From contig CBDBIW010000010.1 in the NCBI GenBank assembly GCA_965206015.1, positions 124,001 to 188,000 of the forward strand: 64,000 nt of DNA, given 5' to 3'. Every line of letters starts with the position of its first letter. The stretch's first letter is position 1. The notes below the pieces were generated by a model. The model was not told where the DNA came from. It was given only the letters and a program-made list of their open reading frames with translations, and did not search any database. The translations under genes and the position numbers were made by a program. Shown piece by piece: positions 34,971-44,141 of the stretch. Origin of the DNA: JAJCYL01 sp965206015. GTDB taxonomy: Bacteria; Bacteroidota; Bacteroidia; Cytophagales; Cyclobacteriaceae.

Positions 34971-35166
34971 TGTTGTATGGGGACGTTGGTCTTCAGGCGT
35001 AATCAAATTAATGCACCACAAATTATAATCCTTCAATCCATGATAATATTGGTAAGGGTCCAAATATTTTTGGATCAATCCGGAAAGGAGGGCTATGTTT
35101 GCCTTGATATTCATCCAATCCGGAAAAAAATAGAATATTCACAACTCTTAATAAAAGAAAATAATT

Positions 35167-35628
35167 ATGGCATTGCAAATTGGAGATAAAGCTCCTTCAT
35201 TCAAATTGGTAAATACAGACAAACAGGAGGTTGGTCTGGATGATTTTCAAGGGAAAGATTTAATTGTACTCTTTTTCCCTCTAGCCTTTACTGGCGTGTG
35301 TACTACTGAGCTATGTACTGTCAGAGATGACATCGGAAATTATAACAACATCAATACTAGTATAGTAGCGATCTCTGTTGACTCATTTGCCACACTTGGA
35401 AAATTCAAGGAAGATCAGAATCTTAATTTTGATTTACTATCTGACTTCAACAAGGAGGTCTCGGCCAGTTATGGTGCACTCTATGACGAGTTCGTACTTG
35501 GCATGAAAGGAGTATCTAAGCGGTCTGCCTTTGTCATTGGTGACGATGGTAAAATCAAGTATGCAGAGGTTCTCGAAAGTGCCGGTGACTTACCAAACTT
35601 TGACGCAATTCTGGGTGCCCTCGGTTAA
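35167..35628 (+). CDS. peroxiredoxin (AhpE/BCP-like)
   Basis: A 153-residue thioredoxin-fold peroxidase. The active-site motif is FFPLAFTGVCTTELCTVRDD: peroxidatic Cys45 with a second cysteine five residues later (Cys50), the PrxQ/BCP spacing. The end, KRSAFVIGDDGKIKYAEVLE, has the conserved Arg. It reduces hydrogen peroxide and organic peroxides in the cytosol, recycled by thioredoxin. ATG at 35167; start motif IGDKAPSF follows immediately. Intact and single. Confidence 0.92.
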   Translation: MALQIGDKAPSFKLVNTDKQEVGLDDFQGKDLIVLFFPLAFTGVCTTELCTVRDDIGNYNNINTSIVAISVDSFATLGKFKEDQNLNFDLLSDFNKEVSASYGALYDEFVLGMKGVSKRSAFVIGDDGKIKYAEVLESAGDLPNFDAILGALG

Positions 35629-35659
35629 CACTTGATATCTGAAAGGGGGTTAGATAGAT

Positions 35660-35812
35660 TTAGAGAAGTTCATTAGCCAAATTGGCCAATTCAGATTTTT
35701 CTCCTTTCTCAAGGGTGACATGTGCATATAGTTCGTGGTTTTGTAATCTGTCAATCAAATAGGAGAGGCCATTGCTTTGTGCATCGAGATAAGGTGTATC
35801 TAGGTGCAAACA
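35660..35812 (-). pseudogene. PhoH-family ATPase, C-terminal remnant
   Basis: The minus-strand frame reads TPYLDAQSNGLSYLIDRLQN then YAHVTLEKGEKSELANLANE and stops at 35660-35662. This is the conserved end of PhoH-like ATPases (NGL-YV-DR, HVTL-KGERS-LA-LA). Everything upstream, including the Walker motifs, is gone. Confidence 0.7.
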
Positions 35813-35929
35813 CCGATGAGGAACAATCAGAAAATTATAAATCGGGGAATTCTTCCGATTAAATTTTTTAGACTAGCTAATTTTAGATTAGCTATTAGCT
35901 AATCATATAGTGGAAATAAGCGGACAAAT

Positions 35930-36395
35930 TTGTCGTCCGCATACCCAATTGTTAAAAAGAATTTACTTGAAAGTACTCCTGTAAGAGTTTGCCATAACAG
36001 AGGCATTCATAGCCACAAAGTTTTTGAAGGATTGGCCAAAACAGGCCAATGTTCTACAGGTTGGTTCTATGGCTTCAAATTACACATCATCACTGCTGAT
36101 ACAGGTGAAATCGCAGATTTTATGCTTCCCCCTGGTAATGTGGACGACCGTAAGCCTCTTACAATGGAACGGTTTACCAACAAGCTTTTTGGTGACAAAG
36201 GGTATATCAGTAAGGAACTTTTTTAAAAAACCTTTTCTTTCAGGGTGTTCATCTGGTCACAAAGCTCAAACCGAATGTGAAATCTTCATCAATCACACCA
36301 ATGATGGATGCTGTGCTACCTGGTAAAAGAGCTATTTGTGAAACCATATATTGACCAGCTCAAAACCATATTGCAAGTCGAAACATCAGGATAGG
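35930..36395 (+). pseudogene. IS982-family transposase, truncated and frameshifted
   Basis: Begins inside the gene: LLESTPVRVCHNRGIHSHKV, GWFYGFKLHIITADTGEIAD, FMLPPGNVDDRKPLTMERF and GDKGYISKELF, the IS982 DDE core. After 36226 it continues in another frame (GVHLVTKLKPNVKSSSITPM, then GKRAICETIY) with a stop where the last Asp/Glu region should be. N-terminus missing. Confidence 0.8.
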
Positions 36396-36662
36396 ATAGA
36401 GTGGCATTTTTTACCACCCTGTAGCCCAAACCTGAATTTGACAGAAAGGCTTTGGAAGTATTTGAGAAGCCAGGCGGTCAATACGCAGTATGATGAGAAA
36501 TTCGATGATTTTCAAAAAGCGGTCTTCAATCAAATAGAAAAATTTGAAGATGAAAAAGAAGGCTTTGCACAATTTATTGGCACCGAATTTCACCTCATAA
36601 AAAAGAACATTTTCATTTCTCATGAGTATAGATACCCCACTCAAGCCGAAAGGCTCTTGTAA
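36351..36662 (+). pseudogene. IS630-like transposase, C-terminal remnant
   Basis: HQDRIEWHFLPPCSPNLNLT followed by ERLWKYLRSQAVNTQYDEKF contains the third-acid motif (LPPCSPNLN--E-LW) of DDE_3 transposases. The two Asp motifs are missing; an IS982 remnant precedes it. It belongs to a different IS630 subgroup from the intact copy at 32871. Confidence 0.75.
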
Positions 36663-36682
36663 GTATAAAATCTTAGATCAGG

Positions 36683-36919
36683 ATGCAGAACAGAAAGATA
36701 AACCAGGCGTCAAGCCGGAAGCACCAGAGGTCAAAAAAAGAAACAGCCCCCAGTGCAGACACAGATGAAGCATGGACAAAAAAGGCAGGAAAGGTACGCT
36801 ATGGCTATAAAAAACATCATGGGAGAGATGTAAAACAGCGAAATAAGAAGGCAAGAGGTGCTCAAGCAGATCAATTAGAGCTAATGGGGCAGACAAAAAC
36901 AGATACTATAACCGTCTAA
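36683..36919 (+). pseudogene. IS5-family transposase fragment
   Basis: Contains SADTDEAWTKKAGKVRYGYK and KHHGRD, the D-x-DA-WTKK--K--YGYK pattern around the catalytic core of IS5-type transposases. Only about 60 residues remain. Confidence 0.6.
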
Positions 36920-36954
36920 ATCCAAAGATTACAGATCCCGACCCTTAAATTCAA

Positions 36955-37859
36955 TCAGTGACTTTTGCAATGGTCTTAATATCCATTCCGATAACCTTTA
37001 GCATTTCATTTATCGGTATTCTACCGAATTTGTCGCTTTCTATTCCATTAATGGGGGTTGCCTTTTACACCGGCAGCCCATATCAGTGTTTTGCTGGTAA
37101 TTTTTTCTTACTGCTGGTACTAGCAACTTTTCCGTCGAAGTCTTCGACGAAAGTGTTTAACCAAATCTGGACTTCCATATCGGTGAGAAAAATGGATGCT
37201 TTTCGGATGCTCCTTTAGGCATGGCGGCCAAAAGCCGATCCTGCCCTTCTATTAGATGAACAGTCATTTGCCTGAAATTCAGGTCGGGGTAATCCTTAGG
37301 TAAAATCCATTTTTTAACTCTGCCAGAGCACCAGCTAACTCCACTTCTGCGGGTCCATCTCCTACAATGACAATATTCATTAATTTCTCACGCTCTTCAA
37401 TGTTATTAGTAATCAAAGCTTCTTCGAAATTTTGGAGAATCAGGCTGCGCAAATCAAGGGCTTTTCTTATCGACTTCATGGGCATACTGAAATCCTCAAT
37501 CTGTTTGTTTCCAAAGTAACTCATTTCAACTCCTGTGGCAACTATCAAATCATAGCCAATTGTTCCCTTCTCGGTGGTCAGTTGATTAGTGCGTGTATCT
37601 TATATGCTTTGCCCCGGCTATTCGCACCTAGAAGTCCTTAAAATGATTAAATATCTTTCTTAAAGGGTAAGTGACCGAATCAGGCCCAAGTCAGGCTATG
37701 GCAACTTGAATAGAGCAGGGGTTCAAAGGTGTGAAAGTTGTTTTTATCTGCCAGCACAACCTGTGCATCAATATTTCTCAAATTCTTGGCCACATTCATA
37801 CCGGCGAAACCACCGCCAACGATAACCATTCTTGGTTTATTGGATTGTGGAAGATTCAT
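36955..37859 (-). pseudogene. type II NADH dehydrogenase, frameshifted
   Basis: Reads from an ATG at 37859: NKPRMVIVGGGFAGMNVAKN (FAD motif), NNFHTFEPLLY, then stops and resumes as LGPDSVTYPLRKIFNHF. A second open part (37279-37548) has GVEMSYFGNKQIEDFSMPMK and MNIVIVGDGPAEVELAGALA (NAD motif). The end reads KTLIWAAGVKGNP and GIESDKFGRIPINEML. At least three breaks. The start ATG overlaps the stop of the ABC ATPase gene (ATGA), so it was once translationally coupled to the importer operon. Confidence 0.8.
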
Positions 37860-38848
37860 GAATGTGATTTTAACTGCTTAATAAGTTCGTTCATCGATAC
37901 TCCTTTATACGAATTATTTGCAGTTTTGACCTGCCAGTCGATCGTATTATTCAAGTTTTTGGCGACAATTTCAATTTTTTCTTCGGAGCTGAATTGAATG
38001 CGATCCAAAGCATTTTTTAGCCAGAATTTTAAGTCATCAGGAGCTTTAATTTGAACCTTATTTGTTTGATTGCCGGAAACGGTGATCTTCCCGGTAATCA
38101 GATCATATTCAAAGTCCTGATGGTGAAATACCTTATTGAGGTCTCCTGATATCGCTAAATCTTCTGGAGTGCCGGAGACGGTGGGAGTATTGAAATCCAT
38201 TAACCAAAGTTTGTCGGCAAATTGCATCGCTAAGTTTAGTTCATGGGTTGATATAAGCAGAGACTTATTTTGCTTGGTTGCGATTTCCTTTAATAATTTC
38301 AGCACCTCTACTCTGTTGGTTAGATCGAGGTGGGCCGTGGGCTCGTCAAGAAAAATCAATTGTCCATCCTGAACCAGGGCTCTGGCAATCATTACTTTTT
38401 GTCTTTGGCCATCACTTAACTCATGTAATTTCTTGTCCAACAAATATTTGATATTAGCCTGCTCAACGGCATTTTGAATACTGACAAAATCTTCTTGCCG
38501 AGGGGTGTTTAACCACGGCTGATGAGGATATCGGCCGGCCATTAGAATGTCAAGGACACTCAGCCCGGTGGCTGACAACTTTTCAGTGGTTACTATGCTA
38601 ATGACTTTTGCCAATTCTGATTTTGATAGGGAGTGAAGTAGCTGGCCATTAACTTTTATTTTACCTGCCAGGGGATCAATCAAACTGGACAAAGTTTTCA
38701 AAAGGGTAGACTTCCCAACGCCATTTTGCCCGAGAAGACATACAATTTCTCCTTTTTCAAATTGAAGGTTCAGATTGGAATATATGACCTTGTCTCCATA
38801 GCCAATGCTCAGATTTTTACATTCTAATATGACAGCATTTGAACCCAC
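37856..38848 (-). CDS. FecCD-type importer ATPase
   Basis: A 330-residue ABC ATPase for siderophore, heme or vitamin B12 uptake. Walker A is GQNGVGKST near residue 39, the signature LSDGQRQKVMIARAL near 143, Walker B LIFLDEPTAHLDL, and the switch His in LISTHELNLAMQF. The last 70 residues extend beyond the usual 260 and may be a regulatory or dimerisation tail. It shares one base with the permease gene (stop/start overlap at 38848), so the two are coupled. No substrate-binding protein gene is present in the window. Confidence 0.9.
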   Translation of the reverse strand: MGSNAVILECKNLSIGYGDKVIYSNLNLQFEKGEIVCLLGQNGVGKSTLLKTLSSLIDPLAGKIKVNGQLLHSLSKSELAKVISIVTTEKLSATGLSVLDILMAGRYPHQPWLNTPRQEDFVSIQNAVEQANIKYLLDKKLHELSDGQRQKVMIARALVQDGQLIFLDEPTAHLDLTNRVEVLKLLKEIATKQNKSLLISTHELNLAMQFADKLWLMDFNTPTVSGTPEDLAISGDLNKVFHHQDFEYDLITGKITVSGNQTNKVQIKAPDDLKFWLKNALDRIQFSSEEKIEIVAKNLNNTIDWQVKTANNSYKGVSMNELIKQLKSHS

Positions 38849-39882
38849 TAGAATGCAACCATTTTACGTCTTCTTATGATTAACCAGATGATCAAAGGAG
38901 CTCCGAAAATTGAAGTGACCGCATTAATTGGTAATGATTGTGAAAATCCAGGAAGCTGTGAAATAATGTCACAGATCAGCATCACTCCGGCCCCTGTCAG
39001 GGATACTAATACAGTCAATTGGTTATGATTAGCAGTAATAATTATTAACCTGGTAATATGGGGCACTGCTATTCCAATGAAAGCAATTGGGCCGCAAAAA
39101 GCAGTGGTAACTCCTGCCAGTACGCTTGTGATGGCGATTATGCTGTAACGCATTCGGTTGAGGTCAATTCCTGAACTAATGGCATAATCATCACCTAGAT
39201 TAAGAATATTGAGTGAACTGGATATCGAAATTGTAGCAGTCAATCCAACCAGTATAACTGGGACAAGTATTTGTAATTCACTCCAGGTTACCCCCGATAA
39301 ACTTCCAAATGTCCAGAACAAATAGCTTTGAACTTCTTCCGGGTTGCTGAAATATTGAAGTATGCTAACTCCAGCACCCACTGCGCTGCCGAACATCAAA
39401 CCCAGGATTAAGAGTGATGTCGTGTCCTTTAGCCTGTTCGCCATCGATAATACGACTGTAAGAACTGTCATTGAACCCAGACAAGCCGCTAATACTATAC
39501 TGACACCTGATACAGCCAATGGTAACCAAATCGACCCCATCACCAACAATGCTACACCCAAGCTTGCTCCGGAACTGATTCCTAGCACAAATGGTCCGGC
39601 CAATGGATTCCTAAACAAGGTCTGCATGATCAATCCACTTAAGCTTAGTGCTATTCCTACTGATATAGCTGATAAAGTTTTGGGTAGTCGAAATTCAATT
39701 ACTATGGATTTCCAAATTTCATTGTCTCCATTACCAAATAATGCTTGGATGATTTCGATGGGTGGTATATAGACGGAACCTGTGCTTAGATCGAGAACGG
39801 TCAGGAGGAGGACCCCAAATGAAGTAGCGAGTACAACTTTTCGCCAGGCTTTCTGGTTATGTTTCCAGATTTCTTCAATCAT
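38848..39882 (-). CDS. FecCD-type ABC importer permease
   Basis: An integral membrane permease of about 344 residues with roughly ten helices, BtuC/FecCD family: LSLSGLIMQTLFRNPLAGPF (with the G-x-x-Q-x-xxRNPLA signature near residue 80) and AVPHITRLIIITANHN toward the C-terminus. I favour the ATG at 39882 (MIEEIWKHNQKAWRKV) over the longer frame from 39906 because it leaves room for a promoter; the upstream eight residues lack similarity. Likely imports iron chelates, heme or cobalamin with the downstream ATPase. Confidence 0.88.
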   Translation of the reverse strand: MIEEIWKHNQKAWRKVVLATSFGVLLLTVLDLSTGSVYIPPIEIIQALFGNGDNEIWKSIVIEFRLPKTLSAISVGIALSLSGLIMQTLFRNPLAGPFVLGISSGASLGVALLVMGSIWLPLAVSGVSIVLAACLGSMTVLTVVLSMANRLKDTTSLLILGLMFGSAVGAGVSILQYFSNPEEVQSYLFWTFGSLSGVTWSELQILVPVILVGLTATISISSSLNILNLGDDYAISSGIDLNRMRYSIIAITSVLAGVTTAFCGPIAFIGIAVPHITRLIIITANHNQLTVLVSLTGAGVMLICDIISQLPGFSQSLPINAVTSIFGAPLIIWLIIRRRKMVAF

Positions 39883-39943
39883 GATGTCCGTATCAAATAG
39901 AGGCAAAACTAAACAAGAAGAAAGCAGTAACTAAATTTGCGAC
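39883..39943. promoter_or_regulatory. divergent promoters of FecCD importer and hemE
   Basis: Perfect -7 boxes (TAnnTTTG) face opposite ways: TAAATTTG at 39932-39939 toward hemE and TAGTTTTG on the minus strand at about 39904-39911 toward the permease. The hemE box is only four bases from its ATG, so that transcript could be nearly leaderless. -33 elements are weak. Shared control of iron/tetrapyrrole uptake and synthesis is plausible. Confidence 0.35.
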
Positions 39944-40966
39944 ATGCAATTGAAAAATGATTTGTTGTTAAGAGCGGCGAGAGGCGAGAAAGTGGAACGA
40001 CCGCCTGTGTGGCTGATGAGACAGGCAGGGAGGATATTACCTGAATACCGAGCGATACGGGAACAGTTGAGAGATTTTAAGGAATTGGTAGAAACGCCAG
40101 AACGGGCAGCGGAGGTGACAATTCAACCTGTAGATATATTGAGAGTAGATGCGGCAATTATTTTTTCTGACATATTGGTTATTCCAGACGCCATGGGATT
40201 ACCTTATCAAATGAAAGAGGGAACAGGCCCGTTTTTTCCAAGAACTATTTGTATCAAAGAGGATATTGACAATCTTAAAATTGCATCCCCAGAGGGAGAT
40301 TTACACTATGTTCTGGAAGCAATAAAGATTACCAAATCGGAGTTGAATGGCCGGGTTCCACTGATTGGATTTGCTGGAGCCCCATGGACCATATTTTCAT
40401 ATATGGTGGAAGGAGGAGGGAGTAAGACTTTTTCCAAAGCCAGGAGAATGCTTTTTAATGAGTCCGAACTTTCACATCGATTATTGGATATGATTACCCA
40501 AAGTACGATCAGGTATTTGAAAGCCCAGATTAAAGCAGGCACTGATTTGGTCCAGATTTTTGACTCATGGGCGGGAATTCTTAACCCAATTCATTACAAG
40601 GAATTTTCTATGCGATACATTGCAGCAATTTGTGATGCGATTGATGAAGTTCCAGTCACTGTATTTGCAAAAGGGGCCTATTTCGCCCAAAAAAGTATGA
40701 AAAAATTGAATTGCGAAGTTATCGGTTTGGACTGGAATATGAACATTGCAGCAACCCGAAAAATATTTGGCGATGGTAAAACTTTGCAAGGTAACCTTGA
40801 CCCATGTGCGCTTTACGGAACCCTTTCTGAAGTTGAAAAAGCAACTTTGGAAATGTTAAAGGAATTTGGCGACCAAAGGCATATAGCCAATCTTGGCCAT
40901 GGTGTTTATCCTGACACTGACCCTGAGAAGGTAAAATGCTTTGTAGAAACTATCAAGTCCTCATAA
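39944..40966 (+). CDS. hemE: uroporphyrinogen decarboxylase
   Basis: A 340-residue enzyme that decarboxylates uroporphyrinogen III to coproporphyrinogen III in heme synthesis. Family motifs: ERPPVWLMRQAGRILPEYR near the N-terminus (with the catalytic-pocket Arg), IIFSDILVIPDAMG with the key Asp, GFAGAPWTIFSYMVEGGGS, and GNLDPCALYG. Normal length, intact frame. Divergent from the FecCD importer with only about 60 bases between starts. Start by comparison of the family N-terminus. Confidence 0.96.
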   Translation: MQLKNDLLLRAARGEKVERPPVWLMRQAGRILPEYRAIREQLRDFKELVETPERAAEVTIQPVDILRVDAAIIFSDILVIPDAMGLPYQMKEGTGPFFPRTICIKEDIDNLKIASPEGDLHYVLEAIKITKSELNGRVPLIGFAGAPWTIFSYMVEGGGSKTFSKARRMLFNESELSHRLLDMITQSTIRYLKAQIKAGTDLVQIFDSWAGILNPIHYKEFSMRYIAAICDAIDEVPVTVFAKGAYFAQKSMKKLNCEVIGLDWNMNIAATRKIFGDGKTLQGNLDPCALYGTLSEVEKATLEMLKEFGDQRHIANLGHGVYPDTDPEKVKCFVETIKSS

Positions 40967-40987
40967 TCCAATACTCATGATCCAATA

Positions 40988-41692
40988 ATGGGTGTCCGAA
41001 TTCAGCTTTTAGATTCATTTCGAACTTTGGCCATATTGGTAGTGATCATTTACCACTATAATTCTATCGCTGGCAATCTCTTCTGCCCTATGAAGGTTTT
41101 AGACAGTTTGAAATTGGGAAGTATGGCGTTCAGCTTTTCTGTGTTATCAGTGGTTTTATTATTTAGGGGTTAAAGTTGAGTACATAGATACATCATACTG
41201 GTCGCTATGGTATGAAGTACGATTTTAGTATATGGCAGGCATTTTTTACCAATGCCGAAGGCCCTTTGGCCACTTGATCTTGCGATTAGAAATTTTCTGC
41301 CGGTTGACTGGATAAACTATTTCACTTTAGGCATCTTATTTTATAAACCCTATGCTGAAAAGTTGAACCTGAAGCTGGTAGTATATTTGGTGTTGGTCTT
41401 TTATTTGGAGTCATTGCGCATCAACGCTGGTGGGGATAAATACAGCTTTTTAGCCTTTCACTTTATTGTAATCCTTTTCGTACTATTCACCGTAAAAGTT
41501 CCATTCCCTAGAATGTAGGTATCGGGCTTATTTACTTGCTGTCGATCAATACTGAAATCAATCCTGTTGTGATTGCGCTGTTGGTTATCCCTACGTTAGT
41601 ACTATTAAGCTTGTCGTCTTGTCAATGGATCGAAAAGCCGGTCATTTCATATCTCAATGCGAAACTTCTTCCCGGGAGGGAGTCTAATGCTT
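40988..41692 (+). pseudogene. acyltransferase-3 family protein, decayed
   Basis: The ATG at 40988 starts QLLDSFRTLAILVVIIYHYN, the typical acyltransferase-3 N-terminus with the catalytic-type His in YHY. A frame change near 41120 leads to YGVQLFCVISGFII and a stop; later parts read YFTLGILFYKPYAEKLNLKL and IEKPVISYLNAKLLPG, the characteristic end. Several helices are missing. It was an O-acetyltransferase-type membrane enzyme. Its end overlaps the S41 protease gene. Confidence 0.75.
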
Positions 41693-43306
41693 AGCAAGCC
41701 TTTCTGCCTGGTCGAATTGTTTCAGTGCTTCTTTTAGGATTTCATTCGTTTCATTGAAAATAGGATAGAAACCATCGTTGTCCCATACCCTTCTTGCTAT
41801 CTGTGCTTTTAAATGAAGCTTGATTAGATCGAGTGAATAGTTGAATTGCTCTTCATTATACTTCACATCATTGCTTCCAGCAATTTTATTCAGATCCTTG
41901 AGCATTGCATCTGATACTTCGAAATTTACCCGATAGTCTTCGTACTCCGTGGCCTCTAATTTCTTTTTGTTTTTGTTGTAATATTTCAGGACATGCTCCC
42001 CGACGGTATTGCTTGTGAAGAGTCTGGTCAAATATCTGGAAGAACCTAGTGTATCAAGGGGAACAAAAATGTCTGGCATGATCCCGCCTCCTCCATAAAC
42101 AGTTCGTCCTTTTGAAGTTTCAAATTTGAGTGATTCATCCACTTTAATGCTGTCCTTGTTAAAAGATTCACCATTTTCATACCTACTATATAAATCCGCA
42201 TCGTATTCAGCAGGATTTGCCCCGTATGGCTTTTGAATGGATCTACCACTTGGCGTATAATATCTTGATATGGTAAGTCTTAATTCTGAACCATCTCTCA
42301 AATTAATTGGCATCTGTACCAATCCTTTGCCGAATGATCTTCGGCCAACGATTAATCCGCGGTCATTGTCTTGAATTGCTCCAGCAACAATTTCTGATGC
42401 GGACGCACTTCCCTGGTCAATTAACACAATCAATGCGGCGTTTTCAAACTCACCTTCTTTATTGGCCCTGTGTTCAGAGTCGTATCTTGATTCACGCCCT
42501 TCAGTATATACTATCATTTGGTCACCGCTAATAAACTCATCTGCCATATTTACTGCCCGGTCCATATAGCCACCCGGATTTCCGGTAAGATCCAGAACAA
42601 GTTTCTGCATCCCTTCATCTCCCAATTTTTTCAAGGATGCTTTAAATTCATCATAGGCTGTTGCTGAGAAACGGCTCACTTTGATATAGCCAATCTCATC
42701 ATCAATCATATACGAGACCGGTACTGACGCTTGCGGAATCTTATCTCTTATTATTTCAAACTCTATCAGTTCATTGTCTCCTTTTCGTTTAATGCCAACA
42801 TCCACCTGTGTGCCTTTGGGTCCTCTCAGCTTGTCGAAAACACCACGATTATTAATGCCAATTCCAGCCACGATCTCTCCATCAACGGTAATTATTTTAT
42901 CTCCAGACATCAGGCCTATTCTTTCCGAAGGCCCCCCACTTAAAGGAGCAACCACATAAATGGTATCCTTGAAGATATTGAACTCAATGCCAATGCCATC
43001 AAATTTGCCTTCTAATTGGGAACGGGATATGTCTATATCTTTAGCCTCAATATAAACTGTATGTGGATCAAGTTTTTCCAACATATTGGTAATGGCACTC
43101 TCAATCAATTCTTCTGAATCCACTTCATCGACATAGTTTCTCTCTACATAATTCATGATCTCCCTGAATTTATCGACACTATTCAATAGACCTGTTTCAC
43201 TTGGGGAATTGGTCATGGTTGCACCTATGAGGATACCACCTGCAATTGCAGCGGCCAATAGAAATGGCAGCCTGATCATGCTTTTTGAGTTTTTTGTTTC
43301 GCTCAC
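41684..43306 (-). CDS. S41 family C-terminal processing protease
   Basis: A 540-residue CtpA-type protease with one N-terminal membrane helix (residues 12-28), a PDZ domain (about 85-180, GIGIEFNIFKDTIYVVAPLS), and the S41 catalytic part. The Ser is in DQGSASASEIVAGAIQD, and the general-base Lys in GRRSFGKGLVQ. It acts in the periplasm on exported proteins. Full length with an intact frame. The family in Bacteroidota is usually called CtpA/Prc-like. The C-terminal 120 residues, after GGIMPDIFVPLD, are typical of Bacteroidota versions. Confidence 0.92.
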   Translation of the reverse strand: MSETKNSKSMIRLPFLLAAAIAGGILIGATMTNSPSETGLLNSVDKFREIMNYVERNYVDEVDSEELIESAITNMLEKLDPHTVYIEAKDIDISRSQLEGKFDGIGIEFNIFKDTIYVVAPLSGGPSERIGLMSGDKIITVDGEIVAGIGINNRGVFDKLRGPKGTQVDVGIKRKGDNELIEFEIIRDKIPQASVPVSYMIDDEIGYIKVSRFSATAYDEFKASLKKLGDEGMQKLVLDLTGNPGGYMDRAVNMADEFISGDQMIVYTEGRESRYDSEHRANKEGEFENAALIVLIDQGSASASEIVAGAIQDNDRGLIVGRRSFGKGLVQMPINLRDGSELRLTISRYYTPSGRSIQKPYGANPAEYDADLYSRYENGESFNKDSIKVDESLKFETSKGRTVYGGGGIMPDIFVPLDTLGSSRYLTRLFTSNTVGEHVLKYYNKNKKKLEATEYEDYRVNFEVSDAMLKDLNKIAGSNDVKYNEEQFNYSLDLIKLHLKAQIARRVWDNDGFYPIFNETNEILKEALKQFDQAERLAKH

Positions 43307-43414
43307 CTTGATTGCTTTTGTTTCAATTATTTGAAGAGAGTTTATAAAAATACGTGAAAAATTGGTTTAGGATTAGGTAATAGCAGTGATTTGTGACCAC
43401 ACCCTTGTAAGTGG

Positions 43415-44044
43415 ATGACAGACAGCCTGAATGTGGTATCAAAACTTAGTGGTAAAAAAGTTCTTAACGCCCTACAAATATTATCGAGCTACGATTATTC
43501 AAAGGCCAATTCCAAAGCTGTTATGGGCGGGCTGCCTTCCAGTATGTCCATCGAACCAACCACATCGTGCAACCTGAGATGTCTGGAATGCCCCAGTGGA
43601 TTGCGGGATTTTACCAGGCCTACTGGAATGCTGGATACAGGACTTTTCAAGAATATCAAGAATATCATTGACCAGGTTCAGTTGATGAGATCCAATTCAA
43701 AACAGCTCAAATTTATGATCACCAAAATGGTTCACCACTAATACCTGATAATCAAAAATATTCACGTTACAGAAAAAGTGAAGATGGTACCTATACCCTA
43801 AAAAACAAATTACTTCATCAATGTTGGAAGGTGTGGCATCGTGTGTGATGACATGGGATAGAAAGGTGGTTCTCTGTTGTTTTGATAAGGATGCCAATTA
43901 CTCAACGGGCAATTTAACCGAAAATATTTTTAGGATATTTGGTTTGGTAAATCCTATCAAAATTTCCGTCAGGCTATTCTAAAATCGAGAGCTGAAACAG
44001 ATATCTGCAAGAATTGCTCGGAGGGCACAAAGGTGTGGGCGTAA
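43415..44044 (+). pseudogene. radical SAM/SPASM protein, decayed
   Basis: Starts MTDSLNVVSKLSGKKVLNAL and has the cluster motif SIEPTTSCNLRCLECPSGLR (C-x3-C-x2-C), then LDTGLFKNIKNIIDQV. The barrel middle is deleted: at 43690 coding jumps to parts of the C-terminus, CWKVWHRV, then fragments matching the SPASM region and finally CKNCSEGTKVWA. Frame breaks lie throughout. The original protein was probably a peptide-modifying or unknown radical enzyme; only traces remain. Confidence 0.75.
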
Positions 44045-44050
44045 TCGCAA

Positions 44051-44137
44051 TAAAACCTCCAGGGGCTATTCGAACTAGAGGCAGTATTACCATCCAAAAT
44101 GTTATCTGCAGCCTAATAATAACCCCTGGAAGTTTTA
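44051..44137. terminator. probable bidirectional terminator
   Basis: Arms TAAAACCTCCAGGGGCTATT (44051-44070) and the matching AATAACCCCTGGAAGTTTTA (44118-44137) pair at 18 of 20 positions around a 47-base loop. Each strand ends its stem in a short T run. It lies between a plus-strand pseudogene and the stop of the minus-strand dehydrogenase. Confidence 0.5.
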
Positions 44138-44141
44138 TTAG

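Noticed and set aside
39362..39772. 136-codon frame opposite the permease
   Set aside because: Antisense shadow of FecCD permease.
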